Source of the DNA: Tabrizicola sp.
GTDB taxonomy: Bacteria > Pseudomonadota > Alphaproteobacteria > Rhodobacterales > Rhodobacteraceae
DNA length: 47,113 nt
Assembly (NCBI RefSeq): GCF_016792905.1
Contig: NZ_JAEULP010000034.1
Location: 1-47,113 of the forward strand
Direction of reading: 5' to 3'
Shown: one piece after another, positions 15,888 through 24,628 of the stretch
Position numbering within the stretch: position 1 is the first letter of the stretch
Layout: each line of letters starts with the position of its first letter
The notes under the pieces: generated by a model
Database searches by the model: none
The model's input: only the letters and a program-made list of their open reading frames with translations
Told to the model about the DNA's origin: nothing
Made by a program: the position numbers and the translations under genes

Positions 15888-16356
15888 GCGAAGGGGCCAG
15901 CGGGTCGCCCTCGGCATCCGCATGAAGCGTGATGATCTCGCGCAGGATCGCGTCGATCCGGGCCGACACTTCGGGCCCGAGACGGGCGCGCAGGTCGGCA
16001 TCGAAGTCGAGCGCCTGTTGCCCAATCTCGGCAAAGACGGCGCGGCCTTTCGGAGTGAGGGACAGGTTCTCGGCCCTTCGGTCGTCGGGGCTGGTGACGC
16101 GGGTCAGGAGTCCCTCGCCTTCCAGACCTGACACGGCACGGCTGACCTTGGTCTTCTCGATATGGCTGAGGCGGCAGATGTCGCGGGCGGTCATCGCGCC
16201 GAAGCGGCCGAGGTTGGCCATGACGCGCCATTGCGTGCGGGTCAGGCCGTAGCGGGCGCGGTAGGTGGCCTGGAAGCCGCGGCTCGTCGCCTCGGCGGCC
16301 TGGTTCAGGAGGTAGGGCAGAAAATCCTGCAGGTCGAAATCGCCGCCCTGTGCCAT
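15884..16356 (-). CDS. MarR-family transcriptional regulator, probable HmgR
   Basis: A 157-residue winged-helix regulator: TRTQWRVMANLGRFG, MTARDICRLSHIEKTKVSRAVSGLE (recognition helix) and the wing SPDDRRAENLSLT are standard MarR features. The ATG lies one base past the maiA stop, so the two share a transcript. Divergent hmgA has a perfect AGTTGCAACT palindrome within its promoter, which I take as this protein's operator. MarR proteins usually release DNA when an aromatic acid binds; homogentisate or a later intermediate is a likely ligand here. Confidence 0.85.
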
Positions 16357-16357
16357 G

Positions 16358-16993
16358 TCATTCCCCCGGTTTCACGCGGTCGGGGTGGGCGGCAGCAACC
16401 TGTGGCAGCGCCTCCATCCGGTCCGAGATGGCCGTGATGCGGGGGAACGGGGCCAGATCGACGCCCCAGCGGCGGGCGTTGTAGACCTGGGGGAGAAGGC
16501 AGAGGTCGGCAAGGCCTGGTTTATCGCCGTGGCTGAAAGTGGTGGCAGGACGTGCGGTCAGCATCGGCTCCAGCCCCTGAAAGCCGAGGGTGATGAAGTG
16601 GCGCATCCAACCTTCCGTCGTGGCGCTGCCACCAAGGCTGACCGCATGTTGCGCGACGCGGAGGTTGCAGACCGGCTGGATCTCCATCGCGACGGCATGG
16701 GCCAGCGCGCGGGCGCGGGCGCGGTCGGCGGGGGCTTTCGGCAGGAAGCCCGCGGCGCGGGTTTCGTCGAGGTATTCGAGGATCGCAAGCGACTGGGTGA
16801 GGCGGAGGCCGTCGATTTCCAGCACCGGGACCAGGCCCTGCGGGTTGGCCTTGAGGTGGGCCGGATCGCGCTGTGCGCCGGTGGTCAGGTCGACCGGGAT
16901 TGAGCGGTAGGGCAACCCCAGCAGGTTCAGCCCGATCCGCACCCGGTAGGCCGAGGAGGAGCGCCAGTAGTCGTAGAGGATCAGGTCGGTCAT
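16358..16993 (-). CDS. maiA: Maleylacetoacetate isomerase (zeta-class glutathione S-transferase)
   Basis: This enzyme converts maleylacetoacetate to fumarylacetoacetate with glutathione, between HmgA and FahA in tyrosine breakdown. The 211-residue protein has an N-terminal thioredoxin-like domain with the zeta signature [13 protein letters not shown] at about 12-24 (the usual SSCSWRVRIAL carries Cys where this has Ser-Ala), [28 protein letters not shown], and the helical domain with [18 protein letters not shown]. The catalytic first serine is kept. It is divergent from hmgA and followed at one base by marR. Confidence 0.9.
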   Translation of the reverse strand: MTDLILYDYWRSSSAYRVRIGLNLLGLPYRSIPVDLTTGAQRDPAHLKANPQGLVPVLEIDGLRLTQSLAILEYLDETRAAGFLPKAPADRARARALAHAVAMEIQPVCNLRVAQHAVSLGGSATTEGWMRHFITLGFQGLEPMLTARPATTFSHGDKPGLADLCLLPQVYNARRWGVDLAPFPRITAISDRMEALPQVAAAHPDRVKPGE

Positions 16994-17027
16994 GGGCTGG
17001 CTGTAGTCGATTGCGAATTGCTTGTCA

Positions 17028-17063
17028 TGTTAAGCTTGACTTGGTTGCAGTTGCAACTATTAA
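17028..17063. promoter_or_regulatory. Divergent maiA/hmgA promoters with MarR-type operator
   Basis: For hmgA, TTGACT (17036-17041) and TATTAA (17058-17063) stand 16 bases apart. The perfect palindrome AGTTGCAACT (17049-17058) fills the end of that spacer. On the minus strand TTGCAA (17056-17051) and TTAACA (17033-17028) stand 17 bases apart and could drive maiA-marR. A protein on the palindrome would block RNA polymerase at both promoters. Motifs are seen; the binding protein is inferred to be the adjacent MarR regulator. Confidence 0.65.
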
Positions 17064-17091
17064 TCGACTCATTCCGGGGGAGGAGGTTTCG

Positions 17092-18456
17092 ATGACTCAG
17101 CACGCGCTTCCGAAGGGCATGATCCGTGCCGCAAGCGTCACTGGCCCGCATGAGGGCTACATGCCGGGCTTCGGCAACGATTTCGAGACCGAGGCCCTGC
17201 CGGGCGCGCTGCCGCAGGGCATGAACAGCCCGCAGAAATGCAACTACGGGCTGTACGGCGAGCAGCTGTCGGGCACCGCCTTCACCGCGCCGAGCCACCA
17301 GAACGAACGGACCTGGTGCTACCGCATCCGGCCTTCGGTCAAGCATACGCATCGGTTCCGCAAGATCGAGGTGCCGTTCTGGAAGTCGGCGCCCTGCATC
17401 GACCCCGACATCATCAGCCTTGGCCAGTACCGCTGGGATCCGGTGGCCGTGCCCGCCGACCAGAAGCTGACCTGGATCACCGGGATGCGGACGATGGTGA
17501 CGGCGGGGGATGTGAACACCCAGACCGGCATGGCGAGCCATATGTATCTGGTGAATGCCTCGATGGAGGATGCCTATTTCTTCTCGGCCGACGGCGAGTT
17601 GCTGGTCGTGCCGCAGGAGGGCCGACTGCGGTTCTGCACCGAGCTGGGGGTGATCGACCTGGAGCCGCGGGAGATCGCGATCCTGCCGCGGGGGCTGGTC
17701 TACCGGGTCGAGGTGCTGGAGGGCCCGGCGCGGGGGTTCGTCTGCGAGAACTACGGGCAGAAGTTCATCCTGCCGGGACGCGGGCCGATCGGGGCCAACT
17801 GCATGGCGAACCGGCGCGACTTCAAGACCCCGGTCGCGGCCTTCGAGGATCGCGAGGTGCCCTCGACCGTGACGGTGAAATGGTGCGGGCAGTTCCATGA
17901 GACAGAGATCGGTCATTCGCCGCTGGACGTGGTGGCCTGGCATGGCAACTATGCGCCCTGCAAGTATGACCTGGACACCTACTGCCCGGTGGGCGCGGTG
18001 CTGTTCGATCACCCGGACCCGTCGATCTTCACCGTGCTGACCGCGCCGTCGGGCATCGAGGGGACGGCGAACATCGACTTTGTCCTCTTCCGCGAGCGCT
18101 GGATGGTGGCGGAGAACACCTTCCGGCCGCCGTGGTACCACAAGAACGTCATGTCCGAACTGATGGGCAACATCTACGGGGTCTACGACGCAAAACCCAA
18201 GGGCTTCGTGCCGGGGGGCATGTCCTTGCACAATTGCATGCTGCCGCACGGGCCGGACAGGAACGCCTTCGAGCATGCCTCGAACGAGCCGATGGTGCCG
18301 GTGCGCCAGTCCGAGACGATGAGCTTCATGTTCGAGACCCGCTTCCCGCAGCACCTGACGCCCTTTGCGGCGCAGGCGGGGCACTTGCAGGAGGATTACA
18401 TCGACTGCTGGGGGTCGCTGGAGAAGAAGTTCGACGGGACGCCGGGCGTCAAGTGA
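17092..18456 (+). CDS. hmgA: Homogentisate 1,2-dioxygenase
   Basis: This non-haem iron enzyme opens the ring of homogentisate to give maleylacetoacetate. The 454-residue length suits the family. By spacing with the human enzyme the iron ligands are His350 and Glu356 (WYHKNVMSE) and His386 ([11 protein letters not shown]); the spacing 6 and 30 is kept. [20 protein letters not shown] near the N-terminus and [16 protein letters not shown] are diagnostic. The start at 17092 is preferred because GGGGGAGGAGG lies just before it, although the frame is open further upstream. It is the first gene of a five-gene operon with fahA, an MBL protein, a FAD monooxygenase and DUF2783. Confidence 0.96.
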   Translation: MTQHALPKGMIRAASVTGPHEGYMPGFGNDFETEALPGALPQGMNSPQKCNYGLYGEQLSGTAFTAPSHQNERTWCYRIRPSVKHTHRFRKIEVPFWKSAPCIDPDIISLGQYRWDPVAVPADQKLTWITGMRTMVTAGDVNTQTGMASHMYLVNASMEDAYFFSADGELLVVPQEGRLRFCTELGVIDLEPREIAILPRGLVYRVEVLEGPARGFVCENYGQKFILPGRGPIGANCMANRRDFKTPVAAFEDREVPSTVTVKWCGQFHETEIGHSPLDVVAWHGNYAPCKYDLDTYCPVGAVLFDHPDPSIFTVLTAPSGIEGTANIDFVLFRERWMVAENTFRPPWYHKNVMSELMGNIYGVYDAKPKGFVPGGMSLHNCMLPHGPDRNAFEHASNEPMVPVRQSETMSFMFETRFPQHLTPFAAQAGHLQEDYIDCWGSLEKKFDGTPGVK

Positions 18457-18467
18457 CGGGCGGCGGA

Positions 18468-18517
18468 CCGGGGGCCAGCCCCCGGACCCCCGGGATATTT
18501 CAACCAGTATGAAAGAG
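18468..18517. repeat. Rhodobacterales-type intergenic repeat with hairpin
   Basis: CCGGGGG (18468-18474), loop CCAG, CCCCCGG (18479-18485), followed by ACCCCCGGGATATTTCAACC and a purine-rich GAAAGAGG end. I recall this hairpin plus GGGATATTT pattern as a frequent intergenic repeat in this order. It separates hmgA from fahA; it may end some transcripts or stabilise the hmgA message. Confidence 0.55.
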
Positions 18518-18522
18518 GGCCG

Positions 18523-19779
18523 ATGCCGCTTCTTCGTTCCTGGGTCGACAGCGCCAATGCGCCGGACCAGCCGTTTCCGCTGAACAACCTGCCCTGCGGG
18601 GTGTTCTCGACGCCAGACGAGGAGGCCCGTTGCGGCGTGGCCATCGGGGATTTCGTGCTGGACGTGGCCGCGCTGGAGGAGGCGGGGCTTCTGGAGCTTC
18701 CCGGCGCGCCGCTGCTGGACGTGCCCTACTGGAACGAGGTGATGGAGGCCGGACCTGCGGTCTGGGCGGCGCTGCGGGCGCGGCTGACGGCACTGCTGGT
18801 GGAGGGTGCGGCGGAGCGGGCGGCGGTGGAGCCGCATCTGGTGCCGCTGGCGGGCGTGGAATTGCACCTGCCTTACCTCATCAGCGAATACACCGACTTC
18901 TACGCCGGGCGGCACCATGCCACCAACGTCGGCACCATGTTCCGGGGGGCGGAGAACGCCCTGCCGCCGAACTGGCTGCATATCCCGATCGGCTATAACG
19001 GAAGGGCCTCGTCCGTGGTGGTGTCCGGCACCCCGGTGCGGCGGCCCTGGGGGCAGGTGAAGGGGCCGGACCATGCGGCTCCCGTCTTCCAGCCCTCGCG
19101 CCGCTTCGACATCGAGCTGGAGCTGGGCGCGGTGGTGGGGGTGCCGAGCGACGGGCCGGTGACGGTGGCCGAGGCGGATGCGATGATCTTCGGCTATGTG
19201 CTTCTGAACGACTGGTCGGCACGGGACATCCAGGCCTGGGAGTACCAGCCGCTCGGGCCGTTCCAGGCCAAGGCGACGGCGACGACGATCTCGCCCTGGA
19301 TCGTGATGAAGGCGGCTTTGGAGCCGTTCCGCTGTTCCACCCCGCCGCGCGAGGTGCCGCTTCTGCCGCATCTGCAGGAGCCGGGGCCGATGCTCTACGA
19401 CATCGCGCTGGAAGTCGGGCTGACGCCCGAAGGGGGCCGCGAGACGGTGATTTCGCGGACCAATTACGCCGAGATGTACTACTCGGCCGCGCAGCAGCTG
19501 GCACATCATACGACAAGCGGCTGTCCGATGAATGCGGGCGACCTGCTGGGGTCGGGAACCATCTCGGGCTCGACGAAGGAGTCGCGCGGGAGCCTCTTGG
19601 AACTGTCCTGGGGCGGCAAGGAACCGATTGCCGTGGATGGCGGGACGCGGAGCTTCATCGAGGACGGCGACACGCTGGTGCTGCGCGGTCAGGCGCAGGG
19701 CGATGGCTACCGGATCGGCTTTGGCGAGTGCAGCGGCAAACTTCTACCGGCACTTGAAGACCCTTACGCAAGGAACTGA
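18523..19779 (+). CDS. fahA: Fumarylacetoacetase
   Basis: The last pathway enzyme splits fumarylacetoacetate into fumarate and acetoacetate. The 418-residue protein has the FAH N-terminal domain (PLLRSWVDSANAPDQPFPLN) and the catalytic domain with YTDFYAGRHHATNVG: Asp125 is a metal ligand and His132 the catalytic base. DIELELGAVVG supplies two more acidic ligands, and LLNDWSARDIQAWEYQPLG and GDLLGSGTISG are typical. One base separates its stop from the next start, so it is co-translated with the MBL gene. Confidence 0.95.
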   Translation: MPLLRSWVDSANAPDQPFPLNNLPCGVFSTPDEEARCGVAIGDFVLDVAALEEAGLLELPGAPLLDVPYWNEVMEAGPAVWAALRARLTALLVEGAAERAAVEPHLVPLAGVELHLPYLISEYTDFYAGRHHATNVGTMFRGAENALPPNWLHIPIGYNGRASSVVVSGTPVRRPWGQVKGPDHAAPVFQPSRRFDIELELGAVVGVPSDGPVTVAEADAMIFGYVLLNDWSARDIQAWEYQPLGPFQAKATATTISPWIVMKAALEPFRCSTPPREVPLLPHLQEPGPMLYDIALEVGLTPEGGRETVISRTNYAEMYYSAAQQLAHHTTSGCPMNAGDLLGSGTISGSTKESRGSLLELSWGGKEPIAVDGGTRSFIEDGDTLVLRGQAQGDGYRIGFGECSGKLLPALEDPYARN

Positions 19780-19780
19780 A

Positions 19781-20731
19781 ATGGCAAAGGCTTTCGCATC
19801 GCAGGGCGACCTTGCGGAGAAGAAGATCAGCTTCACCGAAGTGGGCGACGGGCTTTATGCCTTCACCGCCGAGGGCGACCCCAACAGCGGGGTGATCATC
19901 GGCGATGACAGCGTGATGGTGGTGGAGGCTCAGGCGACGCCGCGTCTGGCGCAGAAGGTGATCGACTGCATCCGGGGTGTGACGGACAAGCCGATCAGCC
20001 ATGTCGTGCTGACGCATTACCACGCGGTCAGGGTGCTGGGCGCCAGTGCTTTCAAGGCCCCGCAGGTGATCATGTCGGAGGCCGCCCGCAACATGGTCGC
20101 CGAGCGGGGGCAGGAGGACTGGGACAGCGAGTTCCAGCGTTTCCCGCGCCTGTTCCAGGGGCACGAGTCGATCCCCGGCCTGACCTGGCCGACCACCACC
20201 TTCAACGGGAAGATGACGGTCTGGCTGGGCAGGCGGCGGGTCGACATCCTGCAACTGGGCCGAGCGCATACTGCGGGGGATGCGGTGATCCATGTCCCCG
20301 ACCAGAACGTGATGTTCACCGGCGACATCGTCGAGGCGCACTCGGCCTGTTACTGCGGCGACGGGCATTTCGCCGACTGGGGCGGCACGCTGGAGGCGAT
20401 CCGGGCCTATGACCTCGACGCGATTGCTCCGGGGCGCGGGGATGCGGTCGTTGGGCGCAAGGCGGTGAACGGGGCGCTGGACCGGACCAAGGACTTCGTC
20501 GACAGCACCTACAAGCCGGTGGCGCGGGTGGCGGCGCGCAATGGCTCGCTGAAGGAAGCCTGGGACGCCTGTCGCGCGGAATGCGACCCGAAGTTCAGGG
20601 ACTACGCGATCTACGAGCACTGCCTGCCGTTCAACGTCGCCCGCGCCTATGACGAGGCGCGCGGCATCCACCACCCCCGCATCTGGACCGCCCAGCGCGA
20701 TCTGGAGATGTGGGCGGCACTTCAGGGATGA
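19781..20731 (+). CDS. MBL-fold (metallo-beta-lactamase superfamily) protein with altered metal motif
   Basis: The 316-residue protein has the MBL order: SGVIIGDDSVMVVEAQATP, VVLTHYHAVRVLGA, GRAHTAGDAVIHVPDQ and FTGDIVE. The normal HxHxDH metal motif is here His79-Tyr-His81-Ala-Val83-Arg84, so the Asp and third His are replaced. His163 and Asp182, the other usual ligands, remain. It could bind one metal only, or the motif may be a family variant. It lies between fahA and a FAD monooxygenase in the homogentisate operon, with 1- and 3-base gaps, so a role as hydrolase in aromatic breakdown is likely but its substrate is unknown. Confidence 0.8.
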   Translation: MAKAFASQGDLAEKKISFTEVGDGLYAFTAEGDPNSGVIIGDDSVMVVEAQATPRLAQKVIDCIRGVTDKPISHVVLTHYHAVRVLGASAFKAPQVIMSEAARNMVAERGQEDWDSEFQRFPRLFQGHESIPGLTWPTTTFNGKMTVWLGRRRVDILQLGRAHTAGDAVIHVPDQNVMFTGDIVEAHSACYCGDGHFADWGGTLEAIRAYDLDAIAPGRGDAVVGRKAVNGALDRTKDFVDSTYKPVARVAARNGSLKEAWDACRAECDPKFRDYAIYEHCLPFNVARAYDEARGIHHPRIWTAQRDLEMWAALQG

Positions 20732-20734
20732 GCC

Positions 20735-22285
20735 ATGCCATATGACTATCGCCCCTTTCCCTATGTCGCGCCGCCCGGCCTGACCACGCCCGAGCCGCGG
20801 CACAAGGTGGTGATCGTCGGGGCCGGTCCGATCGGGCTGGCGCTGGCGATCGACCTGGCGCAGTTCGGCGTGCCCTCGGTGGTGCTGGACGACAACAACG
20901 TCGTCTCGGTCGGCAGCCGCGCGATCTGCTGGTCGAAGCGGGCGCTTGAGGTACTGGACCGGCTGGGCGTCGGGCAGCGCTGCGTGGACAAGGGTGTCGT
21001 CTGGAAGGTCGGGCGGACCCTGCACCGGGATCAGGAGGTCTGGAACTTCGACCTGCAGCCCGAGCCGGGCTACAAGATGCCGGCTTTCGTGAACCTGCAG
21101 CAATATTACGTCGAGGAATACCTGGTCGACCGGGCGCTGGAGTTTCCCGGCCTGATCGACTTGCGCTGGAAGAACAAGGTCACGGCGGTGGAGCGGTCGG
21201 ATCATGTGGCGCTGACGGTGGAGACGCCGGATGGGGCCTACCGGCTGGAGGCGGATCATCTGGTCGCCTGCGACGGGGCGCGGAGCGATGTCCGGGGGAT
21301 GTTGGGCCTCGACTTCGACGGCGAGTTGTTCGAGGAACGTTTCCTGATCGCCGATATCGAGATGACGGGGGATTTTCCCTCGGAACGCCGGTTCTGGTTC
21401 GAGCCGCCCTTCCATGCCGGGCAATCGGCGCTGCTGCACAAGCAGCCGGACAACATCTACCGGATCGACCTGCAGCTGGGATGGGATGCCGACCCCGAAG
21501 CCGAGCGGCAGCCGGAGCGGGTGATCCCGCGGATCGAGAAGGCGGTGGGGCACAGCGATTTCCGGCTGGACTGGGTGTCGGTCTACACCTTCCAGTGCCG
21601 GCGGCTGGCGAAGTTCGTGCATGGCCCGGTGATCTTCTGCGGTGATTCAGCGCATATCGTCTCGCCCTTCGGGGCGCGCGGGGGCAATGGCGGGTTGCAG
21701 GACGTGGATGCGCTGGGGTGGCGGCTGGCGGCGGTGACGAAGGGGGCCGATCCGGCGATCCTGAACGCCTATGACCGGGAACGGCAGCATGGGGCGGACG
21801 AGAACCTGCTGAACTCCTCGCGGACCACCCGGTTCATGTCGCCCGCGCCGGGGGCGGAGCGGCTGTTCCGCGATGCGGTTCTGGCGCTGGCGGGCAAGGC
21901 GGCCTTCGCGCGGCCGCTGGTCAATTCGGGGCGGCTGTCGGTGGCCTGCACCTATCCGCTGACCGGGCCGGACGATGCGGCCCTGCCCTTCGCGGCGCGC
22001 CCCGGTGCCGTCGCGCCGGACGCGCCGCTGGGCGAAGGCTGGCTGATCGACCGGCTGGGGCGCGAGACGGTGCTGCTGGCCATCGGTCAGCCTGCGCCCC
22101 GCGTTCCGGAGCTTGCCACGCTCGCCGTGGAGGCGACGCCCGAGGTTCGCGCCCGCTATCTCGGCCGGGCCACCCGGGCGCTGTACCTGATCCGGCCTGA
22201 CCAGATCGTCGCGGCACGCTGGCAGACGGCCACACCCGAGGCCATCGCTGCGGCCCATGCGGCCATCTGGGAGGACCGGACATGA
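20735..22285 (+). CDS. FAD-dependent aromatic monooxygenase (MhpA/PHBH-type)
   Basis: This 516-residue class A flavoprotein hydroxylase has the three usual signatures: VVIVGAGPIGLALAIDLAQ at about 25-43 (FAD ADP part), DHLVACDGARSDVR near 170-183 (DG motif) and VIFCGDSAHIVSPFGARGGN near 303-322 (GD motif). The short C-terminal thioredoxin-like domain follows. Such enzymes hydroxylate phenolic acids with NADH or NADPH. In the homogentisate operon a hydroxylase that makes homogentisate, for example from 3-hydroxyphenylacetate, fits best; I recall MhaA/MhaB of Pseudomonas doing this with a small partner, and here a 62-residue protein overlaps the gene by 4 bases. Confidence 0.85.
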   Translation: MPYDYRPFPYVAPPGLTTPEPRHKVVIVGAGPIGLALAIDLAQFGVPSVVLDDNNVVSVGSRAICWSKRALEVLDRLGVGQRCVDKGVVWKVGRTLHRDQEVWNFDLQPEPGYKMPAFVNLQQYYVEEYLVDRALEFPGLIDLRWKNKVTAVERSDHVALTVETPDGAYRLEADHLVACDGARSDVRGMLGLDFDGELFEERFLIADIEMTGDFPSERRFWFEPPFHAGQSALLHKQPDNIYRIDLQLGWDADPEAERQPERVIPRIEKAVGHSDFRLDWVSVYTFQCRRLAKFVHGPVIFCGDSAHIVSPFGARGGNGGLQDVDALGWRLAAVTKGADPAILNAYDRERQHGADENLLNSSRTTRFMSPAPGAERLFRDAVLALAGKAAFARPLVNSGRLSVACTYPLTGPDDAALPFAARPGAVAPDAPLGEGWLIDRLGRETVLLAIGQPAPRVPELATLAVEATPEVRARYLGRATRALYLIRPDQIVAARWQTATPEAIAAAHAAIWEDRT

Positions 22286-22470
22286 GCCTGACCCTGACGC
22301 CCAATCTCGCCGACCCGGACGCCGCCTATGCCGCGTTGCTGGCCGCGCACAAGGGGCTGAGCGAGGCAGACACGCAGGCGCTGAACGCGCGGCTGGTGCT
22401 TGTGCTGATGAACCATGTCGGCGCAGAGGTCTTTGCCGAGGCGTTGAGGCTGGCCCGCGAGGCGGGGTGA
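22282..22470 (+). CDS. DUF2783 small protein
   Basis: The 62-residue acidic helical protein (MSLTLTPNLADPDAAYAALL, ending EALRLAREAG) fits DUF2783, a family found beside such FAD monooxygenases. It has no signal or membrane segment. The start overlaps the monooxygenase stop (ATGA), so its amount is tied to that enzyme. A coupling or partner protein of the hydroxylase is a reasonable guess, not established. A strong hairpin follows 12 bases after the stop. Confidence 0.7.
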   Translation: MSLTLTPNLADPDAAYAALLAAHKGLSEADTQALNARLVLVLMNHVGAEVFAEALRLAREAG

Positions 22471-22481
22471 GGCAGGTTTGG

Positions 22482-22525
22482 TGGGTTGGCACCCACCCTA
22501 CCCGGCGTAGGGTGGGTGCAACCCA
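22482..22525. terminator. Long inverted repeat between convergent operon ends
   Basis: GCACCCACCCTAC (22489-22501) and GTAGGGTGGGTGC (22507-22519) form 13 perfect pairs around a five-base loop, and six more pairs follow after one bulged G. It lies between the convergent ends of the DUF2783 gene and hppD, where a two-way terminator is expected. GTAGGGTGGGTGC is also a pattern I recall as a dispersed bacterial repeat. Confidence 0.65.
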
Positions 22526-22531
22526 ACGCCG

Positions 22532-23626
22532 TCAAGACGCCTTAAGGACCCCGCGGTCGATCTGGTCCTGTTCGATGCTCTCAAACAATGCGCGGAAATT
22601 GCCTTCGCCGAAGCCGTCGTCGCCCTTCCTTTGGATGAATTCGAAGAAGATCGGGCCGATGACGGTCTTCGAGAATATCTGGAGAAGGATGCGCGTTTCG
22701 CCACCGTCCACCACGCCTTCGCCGTCGATCAGGATGCCGTGCTTCGCGAGCTTTTCGATCGGCTCCTCGTGCCCGACCACGCGGGTTTTCGACAACTCAT
22801 AGTAGGCCATCGGCGGTTTCGGCATGAATTTCAGCCCGGCGTCCGCAATGGCATCGGTGGCGGCATAGATGTCATCGGTGCCGACGGCGATGTGCTGGAT
22901 ACCTTCGCCCTTGTAGCGCTTGAGGTATTCGACGATCTGCCCGGTCTCGCCCCGGTCCTCGTTGATAGGGATGCGGATGCGGCCGCAGGGGCTGGTCAGG
23001 GCGCGGGAATGGAGGCCGGTGAACTTGCCCTCGATGTCGAAGAAGCGGATCTGGCGGAAATTGAACAGCTTTCCGTAGAAGTCGAACCAGGTGTCCATGT
23101 TGCCGCGATGGACGTTGTGGGTCAGGTGGTCGAGGTAGTGGAAACCCACGCCCTGGGGTTTCGGCGCTGCCAGCCAGTCGAACTCGGCATCATAGGGGTT
23201 CGCATCGCCATAGCGGTCGGTGAAATAGATCAGCGAACCGCCGATGCCGGTGATGGCGGGCAGGTCCAGCGTCTTTTCCGGGCCTTCGAACGGCGTGGCC
23301 CCCAGGCTGACGGCGTGTTTGAAGGCATGGGCGGCATCTACCACACGCCAGCACATCGAGGGGGCGCAGGGGCCGTGTTCGTCGACGAACTTGCGGGCAT
23401 GACTGCCGGGTTCGTCGTTCAGGACATAGGTGATGTCGCCCTGCTGCCAAAGCTCGATGGCCTTGCGCTTGTGCCGGGCGGTCAGGGCATAGCCCATGCG
23501 GGTGAAAAGCGCGCGCAGCTCGTCGGGGTTGGGGTGGGCGAACTCGACGAATTCGAAGCCGTCGGTGCCTGCGGGGTTCTCGGGCGAAATCACCGCGCGG
23601 GGGGCGTTGTGCGGAAAGGGGCCCAT
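22532..23626 (-). CDS. hppD: 4-hydroxyphenylpyruvate dioxygenase
   Basis: This iron enzyme turns 4-hydroxyphenylpyruvate into homogentisate, the substrate of HmgA. The 364-residue product has two vicinal-oxygen-chelate halves. Iron ligands lie in FHYLDHLTHNV (first His), GIQHIAVGTDD (second His) and FFEFIQRKGDDGFGEGNFRALFESIE (Glu). Two ATGs lie 6 bases apart; GGAGG is 8 bases before the inner one (23626) and only 2 before the outer (23632), so the inner is preferred. The gene is convergent with the hmgA operon and divergent from an AsnC-type regulator. Confidence 0.95.
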   Translation of the reverse strand: MGPFPHNAPRAVISPENPAGTDGFEFVEFAHPNPDELRALFTRMGYALTARHKRKAIELWQQGDITYVLNDEPGSHARKFVDEHGPCAPSMCWRVVDAAHAFKHAVSLGATPFEGPEKTLDLPAITGIGGSLIYFTDRYGDANPYDAEFDWLAAPKPQGVGFHYLDHLTHNVHRGNMDTWFDFYGKLFNFRQIRFFDIEGKFTGLHSRALTSPCGRIRIPINEDRGETGQIVEYLKRYKGEGIQHIAVGTDDIYAATDAIADAGLKFMPKPPMAYYELSKTRVVGHEEPIEKLAKHGILIDGEGVVDGGETRILLQIFSKTVIGPIFFEFIQRKGDDGFGEGNFRALFESIEQDQIDRGVLKAS

Positions 23627-23747
23627 GGTCATGTCCTCCGGGTAAAGTCTGGTCTGCTTCAGATTGCCACAGGCCTTCCGTCGGCGGCGCGCATAGTTCG
23701 GCTTCATTCTTCCTGATAATGCGCGGTTTTCTTGCTTTCTGGACAGG

Positions 23748-23766
23748 ATGCGCAACAATCTCGCAT
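23748..23766. promoter_or_regulatory. Inverted repeat at the asnC start
   Basis: ATGCG, nine bases, CGCAT lies over the start codon of the AsnC-type gene, and another ATGCGC lies 32 bases upstream at about three helical turns. Lrp/AsnC proteins often bind spaced degenerate sites, so autoregulation and control of hppD are possible. The evidence is positional only. Confidence 0.3.
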
Positions 23767-24220
23767 GACCGACGAAACCGATTCCCGCCTCCTTGCTGCC
23801 GTGCAGGCCAATGCCCAGATCACCGCGCAGGATCTGGGCGACCTGTTGAACCTTTCCGCCAGCCAGGCCGCCCGCCGCCGGGCGCGGCTGGAAGGCGACG
23901 GGCTGATCACCGGCTACAGCGCGCGGCTTTCGCCCCAGAAGCTGGGCCTGACGGTGCAGGCCTTCATCCAGGTGCATTTCGCCGCCCATTCGCCCGAGGC
24001 GGCACGCGATTTCCTGCGCCTGATCGCCACCCTGCCCGAGGTCGTGGCCTGCTGGACCCTGACGGGCGAGGCTGACTACCTCCTGCGGGTCTGGTGCGCC
24101 GACCTGCCCGCGCTGAACCACCTGATCCACCACCGGCTCTTGCCGAACCCGTCGGTCGCAAGGGTGCAAAGCCAGATCGTGATGGACCAGCCAAAGCCCG
24201 ATGCGGGGCTGCCCGTTTGA
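23765..24220 (+). CDS. Lrp/AsnC-family transcriptional regulator
   Basis: A 151-residue regulator: helix-turn-helix ITAQDLGDLLNLSASQAARRRARLEGDGLI at about 18-48, then an AsnC-type ligand domain with VQAFIQVHF, EVVACWTLTGEADYLLRV and a short C-terminal strand. Such proteins respond to amino acids. It is divergent from hppD with 138 bases between starts, so tyrosine- or phenylalanine-responsive control of hppD is likely. ATG at 23765 is used; an in-frame TTG at 23732 would add 11 residues. Position relative to hppD is the main support for the role. Confidence 0.88.
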   Translation: MTDETDSRLLAAVQANAQITAQDLGDLLNLSASQAARRRARLEGDGLITGYSARLSPQKLGLTVQAFIQVHFAAHSPEAARDFLRLIATLPEVVACWTLTGEADYLLRVWCADLPALNHLIHHRLLPNPSVARVQSQIVMDQPKPDAGLPV

Positions 24221-24280
24221 GGGCCGGGAGCCGAACCCGCCGTTGCGGCGTTGCACTGATCAACAAGCAAGGAGGAAGAA

Positions 24281-24628
24281 ATGGGATACGTCGATGGTTT
24301 CCTGATCCCGGTCGAAAACAGCCGGAAAGACGAATACCGCGCCCATGAGCAGAAATGGTGGCCCTCGTTCCGCGACAAAGGGGCAAAAGCCATGACGGTG
24401 TGCTGGGGCGACGATGTGCCCGAAGGCAAGCTGACCGACTTTCGCCGCGCAGTTGACCTGAAAGAGGGCGAGTCGGTGGTGTTCTGCTGGATGGTCTGGC
24501 CGGACAAGGCCACGCGCGACAAGGCCTATGCCGCGATGATGGCTGACACCAGCATGGAAGGCATGGAGATGCCCTTCGACGGCAAGCGGATGATCTGGGG
24601 CGGCTTCCAACCGATCCTTGAAGTCTGA
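24281..24628 (+). CDS. DUF1428 family protein (YbaA-like)
   Basis: The 115-residue protein starts MGYVDGFLIPV and contains CWGDDVPEGKLTDFRRAVD, KEGESVVFCWMVWPDK and FDGKRMIWGGFQPIL, which define DUF1428, a small dimeric alpha-beta-barrel (ferredoxin-like) family including E. coli YbaA. No catalytic function is established. AAGGAGGAAG is a very strong ribosome site. It may follow the AsnC gene in one transcript, as the gap is 60 bases. Confidence 0.85.
   Translation: MGYVDGFLIPVENSRKDEYRAHEQKWWPSFRDKGAKAMTVCWGDDVPEGKLTDFRRAVDLKEGESVVFCWMVWPDKATRDKAYAAMMADTSMEGMEMPFDGKRMIWGGFQPILEV

Noticed and set aside
16990-19509. Open frame of 839 codons antisense to hmgA and fahA
   Set aside because: Low-complexity Arg/His/Pro translation and two certain genes on the other strand.
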